DNA of 64,000 bases, taken from Fukatsuia anoeciicola (GTDB lineage Bacteria; Pseudomonadota; Gammaproteobacteria; Enterobacterales; Enterobacteriaceae). The translations under genes and the position numbers were made by a program. Positions 52,204 through 61,218 of the stretch are shown in pieces. The stretch covers positions 310,001 through 374,000 of the forward strand of contig NZ_OZ060923.1 of NCBI RefSeq assembly GCF_964059965.1, in the 5' to 3' direction. Positions within the stretch are counted from its first letter, which is position 1. Each line of letters begins with the position of its first letter. The notes beneath the pieces are model-generated. The model saw nothing but the letters and a program-made list of their open reading frames with translations. It had not been told where the DNA came from and did not search any database.

Positions 52204-52878
52204 TTAAATTAATGAATTAAAGATAGTACTAAGAGTTTGTACAGGATTAGTAGATTTAGTGATAGGTCGCCCAATTACTATATAATCTACTCCGGCATTA
52301 AGTGCTTGTTTTGGTGTCATAGTATATCGTTGATCACTATTAGCACTTCCTGTTGGGCGTATACCTGGTGCGATTAATTTAAATGCTTTACCACAAAATT
52401 GTTTCAATTTAAATGCTTCCTGGGCAGGACAAACTACCCCATCAAGACCGCAATTTTGACTTAATTTAGCTAAATTTTCTACTTGTTCAGAAAGACTGAT
52501 ATTAATACCAATATCTAATAAATCAATAGATTCCATACTAGTTAATACCGTAACAGCAATTAGCAAAGGTGCATCATTGCCATAAGGTAACAAAGCTTTT
52601 TTAGCTGCTTGCATCATTCTGCTACCTCCACTAGCATGAATATTTACTATCCATACACCTAGTTCTGCAGCTGCTGCTACTGCTCGCGCTGTGGTATGAG
52701 GAATATCATGAAATTTAAGGTCAAGAAAAACATTAAAACCACGCTGATGCAATTTTCGAATAAATACAGCACCGTATAAGGTAAACATTTCTTTACCTAC
52801 CTTTAACTGGCATACCTGTGGATCAATACAATCAACAAAAGCTAACGCATGATTGATATTAGCATAATCTAACGCCAC
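52204..52878 (-). CDS. pyrF: Orotidine 5'-phosphate decarboxylase
   Basis: Makes UMP in the last step of pyrimidine synthesis. The catalytic FLDLKFHDIPHT (Lys-Asp network), KVGKEMF, GLDGVVCPAQE, APGIRP and VIGRPIT are all present. A GTG at 52876-52878 is the first conventional start, but reading upstream in frame gives NSSPIIVALDYAN, matching the E. coli N-terminus (TNSPVVVALDY). An AGGAAG ribosome site lies 7 bases before an in-frame ATC (52900-52902), with ATT next. The true start is therefore probably a non-ATG codon near 52902, giving about 232 residues. It follows lapA and the lapB relic, as in E. coli. Confidence 0.94.
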   Translation of the reverse strand: MALDYANINHALAFVDCIDPQVCQLKVGKEMFTLYGAVFIRKLHQRGFNVFLDLKFHDIPHTTARAVAAAAELGVWIVNIHASGGSRMMQAAKKALLPYGNDAPLLIAVTVLTSMESIDLLDIGINISLSEQVENLAKLSQNCGLDGVVCPAQEAFKLKQFCGKAFKLIAPGIRPTGSANSDQRYTMTPKQALNAGVDYIVIGRPITKSTNPVQTLSTIFNSLI

Positions 52879-52929
52879 AATAATGGGAGATGAATTAATG
52901 ATATTCTTACTTCCTATTTTAGCTTTTAT

Positions 52930-54100
52930 TTTTAATCTTCTATAAAATAAAATTTTTACTAAACACTTCTATTACTTATTTAGTCTATAATTAACCTAAT
53001 TAAGATTAAAGTTTAATGTAAATGATGGTACTAATAAAAATAAATATGTGATTAAGTAATATTCATAAAAATAACAACGTAATTCAATGTACACTATCTA
53101 GTAAATATATTACGCAATAACACTAAGTTATCTTTATACAACTTTTTTGTATTAATTAAATAAAAGTATATTAATAGATAAAAAGTTACGCTACATTTTA
53201 TTTTTTTTTATTCTTAATCTACTCTACTAATATAAGTTGATTTATAACATTACTATATTTTAGCATAAAACTATAAAAACTTTATTTAATTTTTAACTTC
53301 ATATAAATATTAATAATAATGATATTATTACATAGAAAAAGTTATTCTAATAGCTTCTTTATCCTATTTTAGGATCTATTTTAGTAAAATAACTCCTTAA
53401 TAAATTTAGTCTTATTAATATAAATTTATTTTAAAATACTAATATTTTATTATACTATTCATTTCTTAATATTGCTTTTGATATTTTTTAGTTTTATCCA
53501 AATAAAATTTTTATTATTGTCTATAATACTATTTTATAATAAAATAAGCTATTTTAAGTGTTTGTCTTCTTTACATTGCCTAATTAATTTTGTACTATAA
53601 AAATTATAATTACCTAATTATTTATAATTTAATAAAATATTAATAACCACTATATAGCAAAAATATAAAAGTTTTACTTATTAATTAATAAATTAATATA
53701 TCTTTAGAATTGTCATATAGACAGTAACTACATAATTGTATCTAATTATTAAATAACTAATAATTATATTTAAAAACTAAAAAGGAATTTTCTATTAATA
53801 CTTAATAAATATATCTTATAATTAACTTTATATGTATAAGAAATAAATTTCTCAAGATATTATGATATGCTTTAATAATAGAAATATTTTTATAATATAT
53901 TAAAATAAAAGTCTACTACTTCGTTTTTAATTAGAAAAAGAAAAAAATTAACTTTAATATCTATATTTATAAATAAGTGATTGGTGTTTTATTTATTTTA
54001 CTAAAAGTTTTTACACCACATATATTAATATACACAAAATAACTTTCTACTAAAGAGTTATATTAGATGTAGATAGGGTTGTTATTTACCATTAATTAAT
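52930..54100 (-). pseudogene. lapB: Probable lapB relic
   Basis: The 1.2 kb between lapA and pyrF fits the position and almost exactly the length of lapB (389 codons in E. coli), a tetratricopeptide protein that controls LpxC turnover. Most is unreadable, but near the 5' end a frame gives NIDIKVNFF and, after a shift, FLFLIKNEVVDFYFNIL, which lie on E. coli DYVAGVNFLL and QQDKAVDLFLDML. A weaker match to the C-terminal rubredoxin-like end is possible near 53030. I infer a pseudogene from synteny, length and these fragments. Confidence 0.5.
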
Positions 54101-54104
54101 CTAG

Positions 54105-54356
54105 CTATAATTTAAGTTGTTTAATTTTTCGACGCGCTTTATAAAGAGAAATATATACTTGTAGATAAAATAAAGCACATATAATACATCCTAATAAAAA
54201 TCCAATTGTAAAAAAAATTACTAATAACGTTGATACTCGGTATTCACCTTGAGCTAATAGATAATTAAAGGTAATTATTTGATTATTAAATGCTCCTAAG
54301 CTTATAGAAACTATTAAGATTGCAAGCATTAACAAAAAAAATAGTAAATATTTCAA
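54105..54356 (-). CDS. lapA: LapA (YciS), short inner-membrane protein
   Basis: A small inner-membrane partner of LapB in control of lipopolysaccharide synthesis. Two hydrophobic helices flank a short periplasmic loop. The central NYLLAQGEYRVSTLL is nearly identical to E. coli, as is the start MKYLLFFLL. At 83 residues it lacks about 19 C-terminal residues of E. coli LapA, ending right after the basic ARRKIKQLKL. Its partner gene downstream appears dead, so its present use is unclear. A GGAGTAAAATTTGAA sequence upstream includes a ribosome site. Confidence 0.85.
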   Translation of the reverse strand: MKYLLFFLLMLAILIVSISLGAFNNQIITFNYLLAQGEYRVSTLLVIFFTIGFLLGCIICALFYLQVYISLYKARRKIKQLKL

Positions 54357-54642
54357 ATTTTACTCCGTAGAGTGAATTAATATTCATAGGTTGTGTAGTT
54401 ACTTGTAAAAATAAAAAATATTAATTAGTAAATATTTATAAAAAAGTAATTATGCTACATAATATCTACTGTAGTATAGTTATATTAAAAATATGATACA
54501 TAAAATAATATTATAAGTTTATTAAAGTAACTATGCTACTATTAGTAAATAAAAATTATATAATGAGCAATAGATAATACTAAATCATTATCTATTTAAA
54601 TAAAATACAGGAAAACATTTTCCTTCAGAGTCCTATATTTAT

Positions 54643-55236
54643 ATGAAACTAAAACGTGTAGCAGAAACTAAATTACCTACTCCTTGGGGGGATTTTTTAC
54701 TAGTTTGTTTTGAAGAACTAACGAGTAGTCATGAACATTTAGCATTAATTTTTGGTGATATTTCAGGCCAATCTTCTATACTTTCTCGGATCCATTCAGA
54801 ATGTTTAACTGGAGATGCATTATTTAGTTTACGTTGTGATTGTGGTTTTCAGCTTTATGCTGCAATGCAGCAAATTGCTGAAGAAGGTAGTGGTATTCTT
54901 ATTTACCATCGTCAGGAGGGGCGTAATATTGGTTTATTAAATAAAATTCGTGCTTATGCCCTTCAAGATAAAGGAGCAGATACTGTTGAAGCGAATCATC
55001 AGTTAGGATTTAAAAGTGATGAAAGAGATTTTACGCTATGTGCTGACATCTATCAGATACTAGGGGTCAAAACAGTACGGTTATTAACTAATAACCCAGA
55101 AAAAGTTAAAATATTAATGCAATATGGATTAAATGTCATTAAACGAGTACCACTCATCGTTGGTGAAAATTCAAAAAATAAAAAATATCTTGCTATTAAA
55201 GAGGCTAAAATGGGACATATATTTAAGAACAAGTGA
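54643..55236 (+). CDS. ribA: GTP cyclohydrolase II
   Basis: Opens the imidazole ring of GTP, the first committed step of riboflavin synthesis. The 197 residues compare with 196 in E. coli. The zinc ligands lie in SECLTGDALFSLRCDCGFQL (three Cys), followed by the catalytic YHRQEGRNIGLLNKIRAYALQ (split here as YHRQEGRNIG and LLNKIRAYALQ) and the LLTNNPEK segment. It diverges from lapA, as in E. coli where pgpB lies between; pgpB is gone. Riboflavin supply fits the needs of many insect hosts, which is an inference. Confidence 0.96.
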   Translation: MKLKRVAETKLPTPWGDFLLVCFEELTSSHEHLALIFGDISGQSSILSRIHSECLTGDALFSLRCDCGFQLYAAMQQIAEEGSGILIYHRQEGRNIGLLNKIRAYALQDKGADTVEANHQLGFKSDERDFTLCADIYQILGVKTVRLLTNNPEKVKILMQYGLNVIKRVPLIVGENSKNKKYLAIKEAKMGHIFKNK

Positions 55237-55499
55237 CAATGTTACTTGTTTAGTAAGTATTTATGGTAAATCTAATATATAGGTCTACTTATTCATTATT
55301 TTATGTTATAAATAGTATAATTAGACTCTTACTTAATTAGAGCTATTATCTCCTTAGTTAACCACTTAAGTTTAACTTATTTGTCTTATCTTAATATTTT
55401 GGTTGCATCATCTCTTATTTATATTACTTTATAATATAAAGTACTATAATATATTGACAGTATAATAACCTATTACTATTATTGATATAATGTTTTAAT

Positions 55500-55537
55500 T
55501 ATTTACCTATTCATAGTAAAATATGAATAGGTAAATA
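55500..55537. repeat. Perfect hairpin, 16-bp arms
   Basis: The core arm TTTACCTATTCATA pairs exactly across a 6-base loop (GTAAAA), and two more A-T pairs extend it. It lies downstream of ribA but too far away to be its obvious terminator. Confidence 0.65.
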
Positions 55538-55545
55538 GTAATCTT

Positions 55546-55591
55546 TTAATCTAAATAATATTTATTAGTTAATAAATATTATTTAGATTAA
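55546..55591. repeat. Perfect hairpin, 22-bp arms
   Basis: The longest perfect inverted repeat in the window. Arms of 22 bases (starting TTAATCTAAATAATATTT) are separated by only two bases, followed by a T-rich stretch. It begins eight bases after another perfect hairpin. In plus-strand sense the pair resembles tandem terminators without an adjacent gene. Confidence 0.7.
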
Positions 55592-56408
55592 TTCTTTTAT
55601 TAAAATTTACATTAATTTTTTGGTAGTTAATTAATTTTTCTAAAAAGAAAGCTATTTAGATAAAATTGGTAATATTTGTTTTTATATTACTAGTTTTATT
55701 AAATTTTTTATTTATATATTTAATGATATAATTTCTTATATTTTTCTATAGTAAGTATAATATTAAATATATACTAGAATAAAGATTTATCCTAGACGGT
55801 AACCAGTGAAATTATGCTAATTTTAGCAAAAATATAAATAACATTATTAATAATAACCTATTATATTACATATATAATTAATAAAAATATAGCTATAAAT
55901 AATAATTATTATATTTATGTATTGTTCCTATTTTATTACTATAGATAACATAAAAAATTATTGTCTAGATAAAATAAATAATAAATTTAATATAGAAAAT
56001 ATATTTGTTTCCTCTATTAAAGATAGTGTTGATATATTATTTAATATAATTAGTAAATTTTTTAAAATATTAAAACCTTATTAAATAATATTTAAAATAG
56101 AAACTAAATATAGATTACTATATATTTTGCATTATAAATATTAATATAGTGTAATAGAATACATTGTTAATTACATAATATAGTCAGATAAAAATTTACT
56201 AAATATTAGATGATATTATTATCTAATATAAGTTATTAACTTAAGATAATAAACATTAATTTAAATTATAAGAATAGTATAAATATATTAATAAACTAGT
56301 AAATAATTATTCACTAAGACTATCAGTCTTAAATAAATTAAGTTTAGCTATGTGTGAGTAAAAAGTAACATAAGTTTCTATCACTTTTGTTATTAATTTA
56401 ATCAAAAC

Positions 56409-57473
56409 TTAAGGTTTAATTTGTTCATCGATCCAAGTAGAAAGTAAATGGTAAGAAATTACCAGAACCATCGGACCAATAAATAAACCAATCATACCCA
56501 AAGATAATAAACCACCAATAACACCAAAAAAAATCAATATCATTGGTAAATTGGCACTTTTACGAATCAATAATGGACGTAAAACAGCATCAAAAATACT
56601 AAGGATACAACTCCATACCAATAACATACTTCCCCAAACTGGGTTATTATCCCAATAAAGCCAAATAATAGCTGGTATAAGCACCAATAAAGGCCCTAGT
56701 TGAACAATACAAAGAATAAACATAAGAACAGTAAGCAAAGTTACATAAGGAATACCTACAATCGCTAAAGTAATACCACCTAAAATAGCTTGGACTAATG
56801 CGGTTACTACTACTCCAAATGTTACCGCTCGAATAGACTGTATAGCTAAAATAATCGTAAAATCTCCATTTTTATTTGCTAATCGCATAGCAAAATAACG
56901 GATACCTTGAGCAATCTGCTCGCCACGAAAGTAAAATAAAATACTAAATAACAACATGAGTGTTAAATGAATAATAAAACGCCCAAGATAAGCTGCTTGT
57001 GAAACAAACCAAGTAGCTGTTTTACCTACATAAGGTCGTAACTTTATTAATACTTCATTACCGCTACTAGCAATTAAACTATGCCAACTATTATAAACTT
57101 TACCTCCCACTAAAGGTACAGCATTTAACCATTTCATTTCAGGAAAATGCATATTAGCACGACTGCTTGCCCAAATTATCAAGGGCAAACTATTTGTTAG
57201 TAAACTATTAACTAATAAAGAAATTGGGATAATAAAGAATAAAATCAGTAATAATGTCATAATAATAACAGCTAGAAAACGTCGTTTCCAGAGCAAAACT
57301 TGTAACTTGATTAATAATGGCCAAGTAACAATTACTACTATGCCAGCCCAAGTTAAATCTATAATAAAAGGTTTTATAATCCAAAAACTGGCAATTATCA
57401 TTACTAAAATAAATAATATGCAAAATATTAATTTAGGTAAATCATAATATTCTTGTTGTAAATTATTCATCAT
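56409..57473 (-). CDS. ydiK: YdiK, AI-2E/PerM-family membrane transporter
   Basis: A polytopic inner-membrane protein of the AI-2E exporter/PerM family whose substrate is unknown for YdiK. Several hydrophobic helices are visible, with the conserved segments WAGIVVIVTWPLL, FYFRGEQIAQGIR, GVVVTALVQAILGGI, LVLIPAIIWLYW and GMIGLFIGP. The frame stays open to 57551, but E. coli similarity begins after two adjacent ATGs at 57473 and 57470, preceded by AAGAGA, so I place the start there. That gives about 354 residues against 370. It diverges from the suf operon; ydiH, menI and ydiJ, which lie between in E. coli, are missing. Confidence 0.9.
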   Translation of the reverse strand: MMNNLQQEYYDLPKLIFCILFILVMIIASFWIIKPFIIDLTWAGIVVIVTWPLLIKLQVLLWKRRFLAVIIMTLLLILFFIIPISLLVNSLLTNSLPLIIWASSRANMHFPEMKWLNAVPLVGGKVYNSWHSLIASSGNEVLIKLRPYVGKTATWFVSQAAYLGRFIIHLTLMLLFSILFYFRGEQIAQGIRYFAMRLANKNGDFTIILAIQSIRAVTFGVVVTALVQAILGGITLAIVGIPYVTLLTVLMFILCIVQLGPLLVLIPAIIWLYWDNNPVWGSMLLVWSCILSIFDAVLRPLLIRKSANLPMILIFFGVIGGLLSLGMIGLFIGPMVLVISYHLLSTWIDEQIKP

Positions 57474-58443
57474 TAGTCTCTTAGTTATTATAATAAATAA
57501 CAGATTAGATCTTATAAAACCTAAAATAGGTGAAAACATAGTTTTATACAAAACTATACCTAATAAGTTTTGAATTATAGCAAAATAATAATTAATCTAA
57601 TTCTAAAAAGTATATAAGTAACACATAACTAAGATGAGTATGAGCAACTAATACTGCTGTAATTTAAAAAATAAAGGTATACAAGAGTTTTATTATAAAA
57701 ACAATTTATTAAATTATAGCAGCGTAATTAAAATATATTTACTTGTTTTTAATAAATAAATTTTCTATATCAAGAATCTTATAATTTAATTTATATAAAG
57801 TTTTAATAAAATAAAAGATATTGTTATATTATTACTTTTTGTAAAGGCTTTACTTGGTCCTATTTATATTTAATAGGATTAAGAATCAAAAATAAGTAAG
57901 AGACATATAATGCTGTTATATATATTTAGTAGTAATTTTACTATGCGTTAAACAAGATTTTATTTATTAGGTCTATTGCTTTAGATGCATATTCCTATGT
58001 TAAAGATTATTATTTATACATGTATAAGGCTTATTTTTTCTTTAATAGTTAATACGTATTAAGTGAATATTAATAGATAAGTAATTTTAATAATGTTTAA
58101 TAATAAATTATTTATCTATTAAATATTAAGTTATAAAACTATAATTATAGTACATAGTCTTAAGTTTTAAAGAGTAATTTTTACTTAAGTAGTTATACTC
58201 TAAAAAATATAACAGAAATTATTAAAACTTATAATTTTATTAATAAATATATAGATAAGCAAGCAAAAGTTTCCTAAGTAAGGATTTTTAGTTAAAATTA
58301 GCACATAGAGTAGTTTACTATCATATATAATAAAAAGAAATTAATTAATATATTAAACGTATTTTAGCTAACAGCTTAATTAAAAACATAGTAAACATAA
58401 GAGGTTATAAATAGATTTTAAATAAAAAATAAGGTAGGTTTAT
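57474..58443. other. ydiK-sufA divergent spacer
   Basis: About 1 kb holding the promoters of both flanking genes, though none could be fixed. No IscR or OxyR site was recognised. A copy of repeat B occupies about 57905-58160. The sufA start is preceded by AAGGTAGG, a good ribosome site. Confidence 0.5.
57905..58160 (+). repeat. Dispersed repeat family B, copy 3
   Basis: Matches 19830-20085 over about 250 bases: AATGCT, ATTTAGTAGTAATTTTA, GAATATTAATAGATAA, then AATTTTAATA and GTTATAAAACTATAA blocks in the same order. Similarity to the copy near 300 is weaker. It lies between ydiK and the suf operon, 280 bases upstream of sufA. Confidence 0.55.
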
Positions 58444-58815
58444 ATGCAACAAAGTATTGTTAAGGAATTCTTGATTAATGATAATAATTGGTTGGGTATC
58501 ATCATTACTAAAAATGCTGCTATGCAAATTGTAAAATTGATGCAACAAAATTTACATGCTAAAGGACTAAAACTAAGCGTAAAATCATCTGGCTGTGCAG
58601 ATTTTACTTATGTTCTAGATATTGTTAAATCACCAGCTAATGATGATCTTTTATTTGAATACCAGAAAGCAAAACTCTATGTACCTTTAAAGGCAATGCC
58701 CTTTATTGATGGGACTAAAATGGATTACGTCCGTGAAGGACTAAATCAGATCTTTAAATTTGATAATCCTAAAGCTCAACATTCCTGTGGATGTGGTGAG
58801 AGCTTTAGCGTTTGA
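58444..58815 (+). CDS. sufA: Fe-S cluster carrier SufA
   Basis: An A-type carrier that accepts Fe-S clusters from SufBCD and passes them to targets. The 123 residues match the family. The three conserved cysteines are present in KSSGCADFTYVLD and SCGCGESF. The near-identical AMPFIDGTKMDYVREGLNQIF block supports the name over IscA or ErpA (AMPFIDGTKM, REGLNQIFKF). It is the first gene of the suf operon. It ends 9 bases before sufB. Confidence 0.95.
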   Translation: MQQSIVKEFLINDNNWLGIIITKNAAMQIVKLMQQNLHAKGLKLSVKSSGCADFTYVLDIVKSPANDDLLFEYQKAKLYVPLKAMPFIDGTKMDYVREGLNQIFKFDNPKAQHSCGCGESFSV

Positions 58816-58824
58816 GTGATATAA

Positions 58825-60324
58825 ATGACACAAAGTAATGATAAAAACTCTAAGGATGCATTAGCTTGGGTTAATAGCAGATATTATAAAGAAGGATTTT
58901 TTACCCAATTAGCAACTGACCAATTAGCTAAAGGGCTTAGCGAAGATGTAATCCGTGCTATTTCAGCTAAACGTAACGAACCAAAATGGATGTTAACATT
59001 TAGGCTAGATGCTTATCATGGATGGTTAAAAATGAAAGAACCACACTGGTTAAAAGCACACTATAAAAATCTTAATTATCAAGATTATAGCTATTACTCT
59101 GCGCCCTCTTATAATTATTGTGACAATAACTATGACTCAAAAGATATAGTAGAAGAAGTATCTACCAATAGCATAGGAAAAAATTTTTATCTTACTGCTG
59201 AGGTTGAATCTGCTTTTACTAAGCTTGGTGTACCTGTACGTGAGGGGGTTGAAGTTGCTGTTGATGCTATTTTTGACTCCGTTTCTGTTGCTACTACCTA
59301 TCGTAAACAATTATCCGCACATGGTATTATTTTTTGTTCACTTAGTGAAGCCATTCAAAAATATCCTAAACTAGTACAAAAATATCTCGGTTCGGTTGTA
59401 TCCATAAAAGATAATTTTTTTGCTGCTCTTAATGCAGCGGTAGCTTCAGACGGTACTTTTATCTATATACCTAAAAGTGTGCGCTGTCCAATGGAGTTAT
59501 CAACCTATTTCCGTATTAATGCAGCTAAAACTGGTCAATTTGAACGCACTATTCTTATCGCTGATGAAAATAGTTATGTTAGCTATATTGAAGGTTGCTC
59601 AGCACCTGCGCGTGATACTTCTCAGTTACATGCTGCTGTAGTTGAAGTAATTTTGCATAAAAATGCTGAGGTAAAATATTCTACGGTGCAGAACTGGTTT
59701 GCTGGTTCAAATGCTACTGGCGGCATCCTTAACTTCGTTACCAAGCGTGCCTTATGTCAAGGCACTGGGTCAAAAATGTCGTGGACTCAATCAGAAACTG
59801 GATCAGCAATTACCTGGAAATACCCTAGTGTAATTTTGCAGGGGGATTATTCTATTGGAGAATTTTTCTCAGTAGCACTAACTAATAGAAAACAACAGGC
59901 TGATACTGGTACAAAGATGATCCATATTGGAAAAAATACTAAATCAACTATTATCTCTAAAGGAATCTCAGTCGGAAATAGCCAGAATACTTATCGTGGG
60001 TTAGTAAAAATTCTATCTAGTGCTAGTAATGCACGAAATTTTACCCAATGTGATTCTATGTTAATTGGTAGTCATTCAGCTGCTCATACCTTTCCCTATA
60101 TTGAAGTAAAAAATCATTCAGCCCAACTAGAACATGAAGCAACAACCTCAAGAATTGGTGATGATCAATTATTTTATTGTCGTCAACGTGGCATTAGTGA
60201 AGAGGATGCAATTTCGATGATTATTAATGGGTTCTGTAAAGATATATTTTCAGAGTTACCGTTAGAGTTTGCTGTAGAAGCACAGAAATTATTAGCTATT
60301 AACCTAGAACATAGCGTTGGTTAA
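58825..60324 (+). CDS. sufB: Fe-S scaffold subunit SufB
   Basis: The core scaffold of the SufBC2D complex on which clusters are built. The 499 residues compare with 495 in E. coli. The key Cys (E. coli Cys405) is present in FTQCDSMLIG, and the His-Glu pair is present in LEHEATTSR. The N-terminal cysteine cluster (CGNCDDTC in E. coli) is reduced to YNYCDNNY, losing two of three Cys, and two other C-terminal cysteines are replaced (IGSHSAAH, YIEVKN). The last codons and stop lie in the first unit of a 92-base tandem duplication that extends into the sufB-sufC gap. Confidence 0.96.
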   Translation: MTQSNDKNSKDALAWVNSRYYKEGFFTQLATDQLAKGLSEDVIRAISAKRNEPKWMLTFRLDAYHGWLKMKEPHWLKAHYKNLNYQDYSYYSAPSYNYCDNNYDSKDIVEEVSTNSIGKNFYLTAEVESAFTKLGVPVREGVEVAVDAIFDSVSVATTYRKQLSAHGIIFCSLSEAIQKYPKLVQKYLGSVVSIKDNFFAALNAAVASDGTFIYIPKSVRCPMELSTYFRINAAKTGQFERTILIADENSYVSYIEGCSAPARDTSQLHAAVVEVILHKNAEVKYSTVQNWFAGSNATGGILNFVTKRALCQGTGSKMSWTQSETGSAITWKYPSVILQGDYSIGEFFSVALTNRKQQADTGTKMIHIGKNTKSTIISKGISVGNSQNTYRGLVKILSSASNARNFTQCDSMLIGSHSAAHTFPYIEVKNHSAQLEHEATTSRIGDDQLFYCRQRGISEEDAISMIINGFCKDIFSELPLEFAVEAQKLLAINLEHSVG

Positions 60325-60457
60325 TACTCTATTTTTAGTAATCTACTCACTCATGTTTAGTGTATAGTAGAAACACAGAAATTATTAGCTATTAACCTAG
60401 AATATACGTTGGTTAATACTCTATTTTTAGTAATCTACTCACTCATGTTTAGTGTAT
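60274..60457. repeat. 92-bp tandem duplication at the sufB-sufC junction
   Basis: Unit 1 (60274-60365) covers the last codons and stop of sufB plus 41 bases downstream. Unit 2 (60367-60457) repeats it with about four substitutions and one deleted base. Unit 2 thus carries a non-translated copy of the sufB C-terminus. The sufC ribosome site AAAGGAAA follows unit 2 directly. The near identity shows the event is recent compared with the other decay in this window. Confidence 0.93.
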
Positions 60458-60474
60458 AAAGGAAATAGTATGTT

Positions 60475-61218
60475 ATGTTAAGTATTAAGCAGCTAACAGC
60501 TAGTATTAAAGGTAAAACTATCCTCAAAGAGATTAATCTTAAAGTAAAATCTGGAGAAATACATGCTATCATGGGCCCTAATGGCTCAGGAAAAAGTACT
60601 CTTGCAGCTGTATTAGCTGGAAAGGAAGGATATAAGGTTACTCATGGTGAAATTTTATTTCAAAATAAAAATTTATTAAACTTAAAACTAGAGGAAAGAG
60701 CCAGGGAAGGTATCTTCCTTGCTTCTCAGTATCCAGTTGAAATTCCTGGGGTTAGCAACCTTTTTTTCTTACAGACGGCTGTTAATGCTATTCGTAAATA
60801 CCGGCAACAATCTGTATTAGATCATTTTGATTTTACAGATTTTATTGAAAAAAAAATTAATTTATTAAAGATGAAAAAAGATTTACTAACCCGCTCAGTT
60901 AATGTTGGTTTCTCTGGTGGCGAAAAAAAACGTAATGATATTTTACAAATGATAACATTAGAACCTAATCTATGTATTTTAGACGAAACTGATTCCGGTT
61001 TAGATATTGATGCTTTAAAAACTGTCTCTGATGGTGTTGATTCACTGCGTAATAATAAGCGTGCTTTTATTATTATTACTCATTATCAGCGTATTTTAAA
61101 TTATCTAAAACCAGATTTTGTACATGTTCTATATCAAGGTAAAATTATCGAAACTGGAGATTTTATGCTAGCAAAAAAATTGGAGGAACAAGGTTATGAC
61201 TGGCTTATTACCAGATAA
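60475..61218 (+). CDS. sufC: Fe-S assembly ATPase SufC
   Basis: The ABC-type ATPase of the SufBC2D scaffold. Walker A is GPNGSGKST, the Q-loop region QYPVEIPGVSN, the signature GFSGGEKKRND, Walker B LCILDETDSGLD and the switch His is in IITHYQRIL. The 247 residues compare with 248 in E. coli. An AAAGGAAA ribosome site lies upstream, with an out-of-frame ATG at 60470. A tandem duplication separates it from sufB by 150 bases. It overlaps sufD by 23 bases. Confidence 0.97.
   Translation: MLSIKQLTASIKGKTILKEINLKVKSGEIHAIMGPNGSGKSTLAAVLAGKEGYKVTHGEILFQNKNLLNLKLEERAREGIFLASQYPVEIPGVSNLFFLQTAVNAIRKYRQQSVLDHFDFTDFIEKKINLLKMKKDLLTRSVNVGFSGGEKKRNDILQMITLEPNLCILDETDSGLDIDALKTVSDGVDSLRNNKRAFIIITHYQRILNYLKPDFVHVLYQGKIIETGDFMLAKKLEEQGYDWLITR

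Larger units (their letters stand above)
55237..56408. other. 1.2-kb gene-free region between ribA and ydiK
   Basis: No gene is seen. Two long perfect hairpins stand nearly end to end at 55500-55537 and 55546-55591, about 260 bases after ribA. The rest is AT-rich and unstructured. Confidence 0.55.
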
